Assembly (NCBI GenBank): GCA_963575745.1
Contig: CAUYUJ010001746.1
Location: 10,001-74,000, forward strand
From: Prorocentrum cordatum
Taxonomy: Eukaryota > Sar > Dinophyceae > Prorocentrales > Prorocentraceae
DNA: 64,000 nucleotides
Direction: 5' to 3'
Shown: positions 30,391 through 41,689 of the stretch, piece by piece
How the letters are laid out: each line of letters opens with the position of its first letter
How positions within the stretch are numbered: the first letter of the stretch is position 1
Program-made: the position numbers and the translations under genes
The notes under the pieces: model-generated
What the model saw: the letters and a program-made list of their open reading frames with translations, nothing else
The model's database searches: none
What the model was told of the DNA's origin: nothing

Positions 30391-31847
30391 GCTCCGGCAT
30401 CTCTGGCCCGACCTTGCCGGGACCTTGCCGGGGTACTTTTCGTCCGGGGACCCCCAGGGGCCGCCCCGCGCGCGCGAACTAGAAATACTGTTAACCAGGT
30501 ACCGGAGATCTTAGCACGCCCTGGCCCGTTGGGCCGGCGAATTCAGCCACACCCGCAGCCTCTAAGTGAGGCAAGGCGGGCCGAAACGAGGAGCGAGAGG
30601 GGAATGAGAGAGGAGGCGCGGAGTGAGGGGACGAGCGGAGGGAGACGGAGAAGAAGGAACCGTTGGGGCTGGAATGGTTCAACCACCGACAAAACAAACG
30701 TAGATTTGCGCTTCGTCGGGCCCTCTTGGCGGTTCGCTTGGATCCCTCTTGGGTCGTCTTGGGGGTCTCTTAGTGGGACGTCTTGGTGCCATTTTGGGGG
30801 CGTCCTGCGGCGCTCTTCGGCCGTCTTGGGGGGCCTCTTGGGCCCTTTTGGGCGCTTCTTGGGACCCTCTTGGTTCGTTTCGGGGCCCCCTGGCCTGTGG
30901 AAAGGTCACGCGAGGAAGCCGGAAAGCGCGCGGGAGCGCCGAGGAGATTCGGGATTTGGGGCTCCCTGCCCCTAACGGAGTCGTCTCAATGCTGAATCCA
31001 GAGCGCAGAGAAGTCTTGAGGACCTGGGGGGGGGGCACTCCCCTTTGTGCCCCGAGGCACGGCGGTGGTTATACTAAGTTATCCACCGCCCCTGGGGAGG
31101 CCCCAGAACGTCGGTTCGCCAGGCGGTGGACCCGGCTCCCCCCGCCTCACAGGAGAGGTCGGGAGGGGAGCAGGGCATGGGCGGCCCGTCGCCGTGGGGA
31201 GGCCGCCAGCGTGGTGCTCCTCTGTTTCCCGAAGGCCTGCTGTCGTGGCGCCAACATGGCAGAGCGGATTTCGGTCGGTAGCGGATAGGATGGGCCCAGA
31301 GTGTCCTGGAGGATTTCGTTCCGGATTTCGAGGTGAAGTTCGTGCGGATTTTTTTTGGGGGGGGCCAGGAATGAAGACCGACAAAAGTCCACGCGAAATT
31401 CGCTTCGTTTTTCACTCGCCGTTTCGGGGTTGAGCATTGGCAGAAATCCACGCAAACATCCGCTGCAGCACGTCTGCGAGGTCGGTGCAGTGACTGCTGC
31501 TTCCTCGGCAGTGGCGCGCTCTCGTGATTCCCCACGGTGACGTGTCAGTGGCGTCGCCGCGTGTGGAGCGCCTCCCGCCTCACCCCCTCCCTCCGCGGCC
31601 GACCCCTCTCCTCCCCCGCTTCTCCTCGCGCGTGCGGGACAATGCGCAACTCCGCAGTCCGATGTTGCTCCACGCGCGAGCGGATCGCTTCTGCCGCACC
31701 GCGACGGAAAAGGGGCAGCGGTGCTGCCTGTGCTTCCCCCAGGAAAGGGGGTCCTGGAGGCAAGGCGCTTTCTGACCAGGCCTCTCGGGCCGTCGGGCAG
31801 CGGCTCGGTGCGAGGAGCCGGTCATGGGGAGCGCCTCTCGGGGCCCA

Positions 31848-31972
31848 GAGGAGGAGGAGAAGGAGGAGGAGGAGGAGGAGGAGGAGGAGGAGGAGGAGGA
31901 GGAGGAGGAGGAGGAGAAGGACCAGGAGGAGGAGGAGGAGAAGGAGGAGGAGGAGGAGGAGGAGGCGAAGGG
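31848..31972. repeat. (GGA)n array
   Basis: GGA/GAG trinucleotides forming the left border of the Copia remnant. Confidence 0.9.
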
Positions 31973-31984
31973 GCGGGTGAAGCC

Positions 31985-33340
31985 CTGATCGAGGTGATCG
32001 CCCCAGTGTGCGGGCTTAACGATGCCCCACTTCTATGGCGCCGCACCCTCGCGGGATATCTTGAAGAGCTCGGATTCCAGCGCGCGCTGCTCGAGCCCTG
32101 CTTGTGGCTACAGAGAGCCAGCAGCGGCCGACTCCAGGCGCTCGTGCTCATTGAGGTGGACGATTTAATTGTCTCTGCCGACTCTAAGGCGCTACCTGAG
32201 TTGAAGAGGCGCCTCTTGGAGCGCTTCAAGTTCGGGAAGTAGGAGGAGGGGGGGGCCGATTATGCCGGGAGACATATTATGCTGCGATGCGGGAAGATAA
32301 TCGTGGATCAGGAAAAGTATGTGCGCGAGCAACTTTCTCCGATTGCGCTGCCTCGCGAGAGGGCTTCCCAGGGGGGCTCTCCTCTGACGTCGTCTGAGAT
32401 ATCCTCGTATCGTACCACCGTGGCCCAGATGCAGTGGCTAGGTCGGGAGTCCCGACCAGATGTCGCGGGCAGCGCCTCATTGCTCGCGGCAGCGCTTCCC
32501 GAGCCTTTGATTTCGGACGTTGTTATGGCCAATGAGGTGGTCAAGTTTCTCCGCGCCCCAGCGTCTCAGCATATCGCGATATGGGGGTTGGACCCTCTGA
32601 GGCTACGACGTTCGTGACCGTGTCTGATGCGGGAGGTCCCGGGTCCGCGAGAAGGGGGGGTTTCAGGCTGGATGGCAAGTTTTTGCAGCCGACGGCGCGA
32701 TTCGTGAGAATCGCCGTGCTCGTGTCAGCTTGCTGGCCTGGCGGTCTCAGCGTTTGAAGAGAGTTGTTGCGAGCACTATCGCTGCTGAAACTCTTTCTTT
32801 GTCGGCGGCTGTGGCCGATGCTCAATGGCTGCAGATTGTGTGGCGTGACGCGGTCTTTGGGGGCGTTTCGAGACCGGACTGGTCGGCCTCGCAGGGGCCC
32901 TTTTCGGTTGTGCTGTCGCGCGACTGCGAGATCGGAGACTCGGCCTCATCTCTGAGCGTGGTCGACGCCAAGAGCGTGTTCGATACCCTCTCGAAGAACA
33001 GTGCGGGGTCGCGCGCGGACCGCCGCAACGCTATGAGATGGCCGTTATTCGTGATTCTCTGAGCTGCGTGGGCTCCCAGTTGAGGTGGCTGCCGCGCGGA
33101 CTCATGCCGGCGGATCCGATGGCGAAGGTGGATCCGAGCCGTGGCAACGCTGCCCTCCACGACGTTCTGACCAGGGGTACTCTTTGTCTTATCGACGAAG
33201 AGGGTCACTGTAACGAACGAGCCCTCGAAGGTGCCCTTAAGTCTCGGTCGAAGGGAACATCCCGTCGAGCTCTCTCTAATCATGCTAAGGTGTCTTCGCC
33301 CCCCGGGGGAGTTAAGGTGCCTGAGGAGGCCGAGGAGTAG
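31985..33340 (+). pseudogene. Ty1/Copia-type RT and RNase H remnant
   Basis: This is the C-terminal third of a Copia polyprotein. Recognised blocks are VCGLNDAPLLWRRTL, the catalytic box LIEVDDLIVS (Asp pair at about 32155-32165), FQRALLEPCLWLQ, then QWLGRESRPDVAGSASLLAA, and the RNase H block LKRVVASTIAAETLSLSAA with VVDAKSVFDTL and LRWLPRGLMPADPMAK. Damage seen: a TAG at 32240-32242 just after RFKFGK, and frame changes near 32610-32660, near 32665-32680 and near 33040. Gag, protease, integrase and LTRs are absent. (GGA)n arrays bound both ends. Homology is clear and the copy is dead. Confidence 0.8.
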
Positions 33341-33504
33341 GCGGAGGAGGAAGCGGCGAGGAGGAGAGAGACGAGGAGGAGCGAGGCGAGGAGCAGCGGC
33401 AGCAGCGGCGGAGCGGTGGCAGCGGCGGCGGGTGCGCGCCCGCCCCCCGGACCGTCCTCGGCACGTTCGAGGCCAGCGGACGGCGCCGCCGGCCGGGTCA
33501 GAGG

Positions 33505-33635
33505 AGGAGAGGAAGAGGAAGAGGATGATGATGATGATGATGATGATGAGGAGGAGGAGGAGGAGGAGGAGGAGGAGGAGGAGGAGGAGGAGGAGGAGGA
33601 GGAGGAGGAGGAGGAGGAGGTGGCCCTTCTCGCCT
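33505..33635. repeat. (GAT)n then (GGA)n array
   Basis: A short GATGATGAT run passes into GAG/GGA trinucleotides. It lies just downstream of the Copia remnant. GA-rich sequence begins already at about 33340. Confidence 0.85.
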
Positions 33636-34203
33636 TGGACAGCCTGCGTATCTCTGTATAGGCCAATGCGGAGTTAGAGCCACGAGAGTTGGACCGGCTG
33701 TTTCTCTTGGGCCCTAGTGGGTCCCGGGTCGTGTCCTCCCGTCTCCCCCTTTGGCTCTTCCTCCGTAGCCTGTTTTCTTAGGTGTGTGTGTGTGTGTGTG
33801 TGCTTGACGGTTTGATTGCCTCTCGTGCGCGCCTGAAGAGAGCACCTCCTCCCCATCCTTGTCGACCCTCTAGTGCCATGTGTCCCTGAGAGTGCGTGAC
33901 AGACGACGCCGCCGTCGTCGTCGTCGCCGCCGCTCCGCTCCCACACCAACCCAACAAATGAGCGGCGCAGACAAATGAGTCCCACTGCGCCGGCTTCCGC
34001 ACTTTAGCTGCCCGCGTCAGGTCGCGCGTTAGCGCCCTTGTTCCCCCTCGCGGTGCGCCGCGCTGGCGGCCCGCGTGAGCCGCCGCGTAAGGTCGCCATG
34101 TCATCTCGCGCAGGGCAGATTTTGGATCGTCGCCCAGTCGGAGGCAAAGAGGGAACCGACAGACGCCTCCCCGACCAAGGATGGAACCACGGCCAGGTTC
34201 TCT

Positions 34204-34420
34204 CGGCGTCATCCCAACATATTTATACTATATGTGCGTCGCCCCTCCAGGGGCGACGCGCGCACCGAGGAATCTTATAGTATATGCGTCGTGGCGGGTG
34301 CTTCTTGCCACACCGCTCGGGAAACGATGCGCAACAATATGGGTATTCTCCATGTTTGGGTCGGGCGCGCACCTCCAAGGAGAACGTCTAGTACTAGTGT
34401 GTCTCTGTGCGTCCCGTTCT
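34204..34420 (+). repeat. Dispersed repeat family 3, copy 3
   Basis: GGCGTCATCCCAACATATTT, GTGCGTCGCCCCTCC, AGGGGCGACGCGCGCACC, CCACACCGCTCGGGAAACG and GGGTCGGGCGCGC in the family order. It is the longest copy. The following 900 bases to 35310 are GC-rich with no supported gene. Confidence 0.65.
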
Positions 34421-35319
34421 CGTCCTCGGCCCTGGGGCGCTGTCGCCCGGAAGGCCCGTGGGCGTGACGCCTCGCCGGCCCCCCGCCACTGCCCACGGCC
34501 GCGCCCGCGCAGACCCCGCGCCCCCGCGCGCGCATGCGGTTGCGTCGTCGGCGCCCCCCCCCCCCAGTCGCCGTGGGGGAAACTCGGGGGTCGACAGAAC
34601 CCCCACCCTGACCCGTTGATTGGTGAACTGTCCGTTTTCGGTTCTCGAGAGGGCGCCGCAGCCGTCATCTTCCAGGCTCGCGCCCGCCGGGTTTGGGCCC
34701 GAGGCCGTATCCATCAGACCACGTTTTGCTAAAAGGGGTTCTGTTCATCCCCGGAAAACGGGACCTGAGAGAAACGGGTCCTGAGGTTTTTTGCCGTTTT
34801 CGGGCGTTCGGTGCCCTCCTTCCACAGGCCCATTGGGCCATCAGGAAGCGAGTCAGAAGGGGAATCTTGCCTTGGGGGAAGGCCCCATAGGGTCCAGGGC
34901 CCGTTTCCTTCAGGACCCGCTTCCCCCATGCGAAGCAGCCCGCGCCCCTGCGCGCGCATGGCGTTGCCGGCGGCCCCGCCGAGGACCTACCGCGTTCGAG
35001 CGCGGCTTCCCTGGGGGATCGGCTTTCGGGGGCTTCGGCAGGCGGTGGATGTGGAGATGCTCGGGCCCCGGAGGGGCCAGGTCTGTCAATGTCCACCTCC
35101 GCCGAGGTCTCCGAAGATCGGTCCCCCAGTTAGCGGTTCTGGATACGTGCTCGCCTGGCACTCCCCCCCCCGCTCTCCCGATCCGCTCCGCCCCCCCCCA
35201 CCTCGCTCCCCCTTCGTCTGCTCCCCTCGCCCTTTGCACAAAAAAGACACCTGCCACGCCTGCTCTCCCACTCCTCTCTCTCTCTCTCTCTCTCCACAGG
35301 AGGAGGAAGAGACTCTAGG

Positions 35320-35565
35320 CGTCCTAGATGGGGTCGGAGTAGATGGGGTCGGAGGATTGTGCCGCATCGCCGATGCATCGGCGATGCATCGGCGACGCGG
35401 CTCGATGTGGGGCCAAATTTTCTCCACGCCGACGTCGCCGATGCATCGCCGACGTCGCCAGTGCATGGCCGATGCATCGCCGATGCATCGGCGATGTATC
35501 GCCGATGCATCGGCGATGCGGCGAGCTTCTCCGACCTCATCTACTCGGACCCCATCTAGGAGGCC
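35320..35565. mobile_element. Foldback element with ATGCATCG-rich interior, copy 1
   Basis: The left end CCTAGATGGGGTCGGAGTAG and right end CTACTCGGACCCCATCTAGG are inverted complements with one mismatch, extending to about 34 bases. The interior has about a dozen self-complementary CGATGCATCG words. No coding capacity. A diverged relative is at 61735-61905. Confidence 0.75.
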
Positions 35566-35699
35566 TCGAGAGACACAAGGAGCGGAAGAAGAGGAATCAG
35601 AGGAAGGAGAGGAGGTTCAGCCGCTTGGGGCCTCGGGAGACCTCTGGCGTCCTTCCCCGCTCCCCCCCTCTCCCGATGGCTCCCTCCCCTCCCGCCCCC

Positions 35700-36150
35700 C
35701 TCCCCTTGCTGCCCCCCTCCTCCTTTCCTCCTCCTCCTCCTCCTCCTCCTCCTCCTCCTCCTCCTCCTCCTCCCCCCCTCCTCCCTTCTCCCCCACCCCT
35801 CCTCCCCTTCCCGCTGCTTCCCCGGGCGCCCCCCCCCCTCGTCCCCCCATTTCCCCCCCCTCTGCCTCCTCGCGTGCCTCCATCCCTCGACCCTCCCCCG
35901 TCCTGCCCGTGTGCCGCCCTCCGCCGCTCCCGCCGCCGTCCTGGCTCGCAGCCGGACCGCCCTGCAAGCCGCCCCAGCTCCTGGAGGAGGGGAGCGATCC
36001 CTCCTCTCTCCTCCTCCTCCTCCTCCTCCTCCTCCTCCGTCCTCCTCCTCCTCCCCTCCTCCTCCTCCTCCTCCTCCTCCTCTTTTCCTCCTCCTCCCTC
36101 CTCCTCCTCCCTTCTCCTCCTCCCTCCTCCCCCTCCACACTTGCACAATA
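35700..36150. repeat. (CTC)n pyrimidine array with a GC-rich insert
   Basis: CTC/TCC trinucleotides at 35715-35790 and 35998-36140 flank GC-rich sequence. Confidence 0.85.
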
Positions 36151-36350
36151 GGAACACGACTCTCCTCTCTCCCCCGATGACGTCCAGAAGATATTCGGCC
36201 CCCCTCCGCGTACTGTTTTGTCCCAATCATCCTGTGGTGTTGGGTCCTCGCTTTGAAGAGACGCTCCCCGCTTTCCTCTCCTCCTCTCCTCTCCTCCTCC
36301 TCCTTCCCCTCCTCCCTCCTCGCGTCATCGCCACCATCATCGCCATCAGC

Positions 36351-37300
36351 TTCGGCACACACCTCACACGCTTCGTGGCCCCATAGGCCATAGGGAACTC
36401 CATCTAAGGTCCCAGTGGCGCAGTTCGCATGGCAGCGCCGCCCCATTTTGGCACACTCCTCACACGTTTCGTGGCTCCATAGGGAGCTCCACCTAAGGCC
36501 GCAGTGGCGCAGTTCGCATGGCGGCGCCGCCCTATTTTGGCACACTCCTCACAAGTTTCGTGGCACCATAGGGAGCTCCATAGAAGGTCCCAATGGCGCA
36601 GTTCGCATGGCGGCGCCGCCTCATTTTGGCACACTCCTCACACGTTTCGTGGCCCCATAGGGAGCTCCACCTACGGTCCCAGTGGCGCAGTTCGCATGGT
36701 GGCGCCGACCCATGTTGGCACACTCCTCACACGTTTCGTGGCCCCATAGGGAGCTCCACCTACAGTCCCAGTGGCGCAGTTCGCATGGTGGCGCCGCCTC
36801 ATGTTGGCAAACCGCTCACACGTTTCGTGGCCCCACAGGCAGCTTCACCTAAGGCCTCACTGGCGCAGTCCGCATGGCGGCGCCGCCCCACATTGGCACC
36901 CCTCACACGCGTCGTGGCCCCACAGGGAGCTCCGCCGAAGGTCCCAGTGTTGCAGTTCTCGTGGCGGCGCCGCCCCATTCTGCCACGCACCTCGCACGTT
37001 TCGCGGCCTCATATGGAGCTCCACCGAAGGTCCCAGTGGCGCAGTTTGCATGGCGGCGCCGCCCCATTTCGGTATACCCCTCACACGTTTCATGGCCCCA
37101 TGGGGAGCTCCATCTAAGGTTCCATTGGCGCAGTTCGCATGGCGGCGCCGCCCCATTTTGGCACACTCCTCACACGTTTCGTGGCCCCATAGGTCATACG
37201 TGGGCTTTACCGGAGGCCCCAGTGGCAGCGCCCGCATGGCGGCCCCGCCCCATTTCGGCACACACCTCACGCGCTTCTTGGCCCCATAACGCATAACGAG
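36351..37300 (+). repeat. About 89-bp satellite array, unit A
   Basis: Ten to eleven copies of GTGGCGCAGTTCGCATGGCG, GCGCCGCCCCATTTTGGCAC and CACGTTTCGTGGCCCCATAG, ending GGAGCTCCACCTAAGGTCCC. Confidence 0.9.
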
Positions 37301-37519
37301 ATCTACTGAAGGCGATGCTGACAACGACGGTACTCACACCTGCATATGGTTGGGTCCTTCGCCAGGCTAATTTTGCAAAGGATTCCCAGGAGTTTTTTCC
37401 CAACCATCCTGTGGTGTTGGGTCCTCGTTTTGAAGAGACGGTCCCCGCGTTCCTCTCCTCTCCTCTCCTCTCCTCCTCCTCCTCCTCCTCCTCCTCCTCC
37501 TCCTCCTCCTCCTACCTCC

Positions 37520-37536
37520 TCACGTCATCATTACCC

Positions 37537-37600
<64 letters not shown>

Positions 37601-37768
37601 TATCATCATCATCAGCATCATCATCATCATCACCATCATCATCACCATCATCATCATCATCATCATCAGCACCATTATTATCATCAGCATCATCACCATC
37701 CTCATCCTCATCCTCATCCTCCCCCTCCTGCTCCTCATCATCATCATCATCATCGTCATCATCAGCAT

Positions 37769-37800
<32 letters not shown>

Positions 37801-37915
37801 TCATCATTATCATCATCATCATCATCATCATCATCATTACCACATTATCATCATCATCAGCAGCAGCAGTACCATCATCATCATAATCATCGCCATCGTC
37901 ATACAAGCTACGTGT
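37520..37915. repeat. (CAT)n array inside unit B
   Basis: ATCATCATC with CAG, CAC and CTC variants. It sits in the microsatellite slot of unit B, where units A and C have mainly CTC. Confidence 0.9.
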
Positions 37916-38001
37916 GATCATCGTCATCGTCATCGCCAGTGTCATCATCCTCATCACCATCATCATCGTCCTCATCATCGCCACCATCATCGCCATTAGC
38001 T

Positions 38002-38935
38002 TCGGCACACACCTCACACGCTTCGTGGCCCCATAGGCCATATGGAACTCCATCTACGGTCCCAGTGGCGCAGTTCGCATGGCAGCGCCGCCCCATTTTG
38101 GCACACTCCTCACACGTTTCGTGGCTCCACCTAATGTCGCAATGGCGCAGTTCGCATGGCGCCGCCGCCCCATGTTGGCACACTCCTCACACGTTTCGTG
38201 GCACCATAGGGAGCTCCACCGACGGTCCCAGTGGCGCAGTTTGCATGGTTGCGCCGCCCCATGTTGGCACACTCCTCACACGTTTCGTGGCACCATAGGG
38301 AGCTCTACATACCGTCTCAGTGGCGCAGGTCACATGGCGCCGCCGCCCCATTCTGCCACGCACCTCACACGTTTCGCGGCCTCATATGGAGCTCCATGTA
38401 AGGTCTCACTGGCGCAGTCCGCATAGCGGCGCTGCCCCATGTTGGCACACTCCAAACACGCTTCGTGGCCCCACAGGGAGCTCCACCTACGGTCCCAGTG
38501 GCGCAGTTCGCATGGCGGCGCCGCCCCATTTCGGCACACCGCTCACACGTTTCGTGGCCCCGCAGGGAGCCCCACCTAAGGTCCTAGCGACGCAGTTCGC
38601 ATAGCGCCGCCGCCCCATTTCGGTATAGCCTTCACACGTTTCGTGGCCCCGTAGGGAGTTCCACCACAAATACCAGTGGCGCAGTTCGCATGGCGGCCCC
38701 GCCTCATTTCGGCACACCGCTCACACGTTTCGTGGCCCCATAGGGAGCTCCACATACGCTCCCAGTGGCGCAGTTCGCATAGCAGCGCCGCCCCATTTTG
38801 GCACACCCTGGCACGTTTCGTGGCCCCATAGGCCATCGGGGGCTTTACCGAAGGCCCTAGCGGCAGCGCCCGCATCGCGGCCCCGCCACATTTCGGCACA
38901 CCGGTCACGTGCTTCCTGGCCCCATAAAGGGATGT
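38002..38935 (+). repeat. About 89-bp satellite array, unit B
   Basis: About ten copies of the same unit with GGCGCCGCCCCAT or GCGCCGCCCCATGTTGGCAC variants. Confidence 0.9.
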
Positions 38936-39084
38936 ACTGAAGGCGATGCTGATAACGACGGTCGTTATAACTGTGTGTGGTTGGGTTTGTCGTTCGGCTA
39001 ATTGCTTTTGTTTTTCACAACCATCCTGTGGTGTTGGGTCCTCGTTTTGAAGGGACAGCGCCCCGCGTTCTTGTCATTTCCCCC

Positions 39085-39310
39085 CTCCTCCTCCTCCTCC
39101 ACCTCCTCCTCCTCCTGCTCCTCCTCCTCCTCCTCCTCTTCCCCCTCCTCCTCCTCCTCCTCCTCCTCCTCCTCCTCCTCCTCCTCCTCCTCCTCCTCCT
39201 CCTCCTCCTCCTCCTCCTCCTCCTCCTCCTCCTCCTCCTCCTCCTCCTCCTCCTCTTCCCCCTCCTCCTCCTCCTCCTCCTCCTCCTCCTCCTCCTCCTC
39301 ATCCTTCCCC
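39085..39310. repeat. (CTC)n array inside unit C
   Basis: Nearly pure CTC trinucleotides for over 200 bases. Confidence 0.95.
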
Positions 39311-39360
39311 CTTCCTCCTCCTCCTCCCTCCTCCCTCCTCCCATCCCTGCACCGTCTCGG

Positions 39361-40205
39361 TTTCGGCACGCCCCTCACACGTTTCGTGGCCCCATGAGGA
39401 GTTCCACCGAAGGTCTCAGTGGTGCAGTTAGCATGTGAGCGTCGCGCCTGTTTCGGCACACCCCTCACATGTTTCGTGGCCCCGTGTGGAGCTCCACCGA
39501 AGGTCTTTGTGGTGCAGTTGGCATGTGGGCGTCACGCCCGTTTTGGCACACCCCTAGCACGTTTCGTGGTCTCATAGGGAGCTCCAGCGAAGGTCCCAGT
39601 GGCGCAGTTCGCATGTGGGCGTCACGCCCGTTTCAGCGCACCCCTCACGCGTTTCGTGGCCCCATGGGGAGCTCCATCGAAGGTCTCTGCGGTGCAGTTC
39701 GCATGTGGGCGTCACGCCCGTTTCGGCACACCCCTCACACGTTCCGTGGCCCCATTGGGAGTTCCACCGAAGGTCCCATTGCTGCAGTTCGCATGTGGGC
39801 GTCACGCCCGTTTCGGCACATCCCTGATAAGTTTCGTGGCCCCATAGGGAGTTCCGCCGAAGGTCCCAGTGGCGCAGTTCGCATGTGGGCGTCACGCCCG
39901 TTTCAGCGCACCCCTCACACGTTCCGTGGCCTAGGGAGCTCCACCGAAGGTCACATTGGCGCAGTCCGCAGGTGGGCGTGACGCCCGTTTCTGCACACCC
40001 CTCGCACGTTTCGTGGCCCCGTCGGTAGTTCCACCGAAGGTCCCAGTGGCGCAGTTCGCATGTGGGCGTCACGCCCGTTTCGGCACACCCCTCACACGTT
40101 TCGTGGCCCCATAGGGAGCTCCACCGAAGGTCCTAGTGGGAGGGTTCACATGCACCCGCCCACCTCCCCAAATCGGCACCCCCCTTACACGTTGTGTGTT
40201 GCCAT
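39361..40205 (+). repeat. About 89-bp satellite array, unit C variant
   Basis: Nine to ten copies in which the GGCGGCGCCGCCCC core is replaced by GTGGGCGTCACGCCC, itself an imperfect inverted repeat. Flanking sequence GTTCGCATG and TTTCGGCACACCCCTCACAC is conserved. Confidence 0.9.
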
Positions 40206-40294
40206 AGGGAGTTCCACTGACGACGATCCTCACAACTGCGGCACTCACAACTGCATCTGGCTGGGTCCTTCGCCAGGCTTTTTTTCCGAACTTG

Positions 40295-40730
40295 GTGCTC
40301 CCGCTGAAGCGCTGGCCTCCTTTTCGGGCTTCCGCTCGTTCTGAATCGTGCTCTCGCTGCAGCGCTGGCCTTATTTCGCTCTTCCGCTCGTTCCGAATCG
40401 TGCCCCCGCTGCAACGCTGGTCTCATTTCCGCGCTTCAGCTCGTTCCGAATCGTGCCCCCGCTGCAGCGATGGCGTCATTATTTGCGTTTCAATGCTTTA
40501 TGATGCGATTCTTCACTACGCAACGCCACGCCATGCTATGACATACTATGCTCTGCCGTGCTCTTCTGCGCCCTGCTATGCCCTGCTCTACGATGCATCG
40601 CGCACCTTCTCGGGATCATTGCCCTGCTCGACATCCGACTGTGCGAATAGAGAGGATATCTACGCCATGGTAAGGGATGGGAGGGAGGGGTAGGACGTCA
40701 GATATGACGCGAGCGCACCTAGCTTGTCTC
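40295..40730 (+). repeat. Duplicated module, copy 1 (TTCCGAATCGTGC tandem plus GGTAAGGGATGGGA tail)
   Basis: Four tandem units of about 52 bases (CCGCTCGTTCCGAATCGTGC, CCCGCTGCAGCGCTGG), then CACGCCATGCTATG sequence and a tail ATGGTAAGGGATGGGA...GACGTCAGATATGACGCGAG. The same order is found at 46390-47140. Confidence 0.7.
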
Positions 40731-41335
40731 CTCCCCCTCCCCCTTCTCCTCTCTCCCCTGCTTCCCCTTGTCGTTCCGCACCCTCCTCCACCTCTCTCCT
40801 CCTTACTCCTCCTTCCTCCTCTCTATCCTCTCTCCTCCTCCTCCTCCTTCTCCTCCTCCTCCTCCTCCTCGTCCTCGTTTTGCGTTGCACCGAAGTTGAT
40901 CGAAGAGATCGCCGCGTCTGTACAATCCTCCTCTTCCCTCCTCTTTTTCCTCCGCCTCCCTCTTCTTCCGCCCCCTGCTGCTGCGCACACTCTGGATGCA
41001 AGCTCCGCAGTTTCCCTCTCCTCCTCCTCCTCCTCCTGCATTCGGCGGCCCCGGCACTAGACCCGCTTTGGATCTGGTGTCCACCGGGACCCAGCGTCAG
41101 CCCGCGGCACATCGGCTTTTCGGAGCATTTTCTGATCTCCCTGATTTCCCTTCTCCTCTCCCCCTCCTCCTCCTCCTCCTCCTCCTCCTCCTCCTCCTCC
41201 TCCTCCTCCTCCTCCTCCCCTCCTCCTCCTCCCTCCTCCTCCTCCTCCTCCTCCTCCCCCTCTCCCTCCTCCTCCTTCTCCTCCTCCTCCTCCTCCTCCT
41301 CCCCACCTCCTCCTCCTCCTCCTCCCAGGCCCAGC
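40730..41335. repeat. CTC/TCC pyrimidine-rich arrays with spacer
   Basis: CTC arrays at about 40800-40870 and 41160-41330 flank about 290 bases of mixed sequence with no supported gene. Confidence 0.8.
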
Positions 41336-41689
41336 GGGGAAGAGAAGGAGGTGGATGGAGCGGCCGAGTCGCTCAAATGATGCAGCAGCTCAGCGCTAGA
41401 TTGGAGTAGACGTAGTGCCCTGTGCGCGGAGATGTGTCTGTGTGCCCTTGCCCATAGCGGCGTAGTTCGTACTCTATTCGGCTTCAGGCGGGCCGTTCTT
41501 GCCGTAGCTATTGCGGTCTACAGAGTGCCGCGCGCTGGAGCCGGCACGTAGTGCCATCCAGTCAGCGGGCTGTGGCTGACGTATCGCGTGGCTTCTCCAC
41601 GACGCAATCGTAGCACGTCTTGCCGAGCCTGCCCTGCACTGCGTCTCCGATGGCGATCGGCTTTCTGGTAGTCCAGGTCTTCCATGGGC

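Larger units (their letters stand above)
36221..40290 (+). repeat. Higher-order macrosatellite, three composite units
   Basis: Unit A is about 36221-37398, B 37399-39014 and C 39015-40290. Each starts CAACCATCCTGTGGTGTTGG followed by GTCCTCGTTTTGAAGAGAC, then has a CTC and/or CAT microsatellite, then many approximately 89-bp satellites. Each ends with a GAAGGCGATGCTGA...ACTGCATATGGTTGGGTCC-like block and GCCAGGCTAATTTT. Units abut head to tail. No gene is present. Open frames running through it are repeats of the satellite in different phases. Confidence 0.85.

Noticed and set aside
36404-40072. Many 60-170-codon frames in both directions
   Set aside because: They are the same satellite unit read in successive phases. 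The offsets between frames equal the satellite period.
36221-40290. A CRISPR array (regular repeats of 77-89 bp)
   Set aside because: The repeated units are contiguous without unique spacers, and the setting is eukaryotic with no cas-like genes.
41480-41530. Spliced-leader-like sequence (GCCGTAGCTATTGCGG)
   Set aside because: It only loosely resembles the dinoflagellate leader as I remember it, lacks the TTTTGGCTCAAG end and a following splice donor, and lies in unremarkable sequence.
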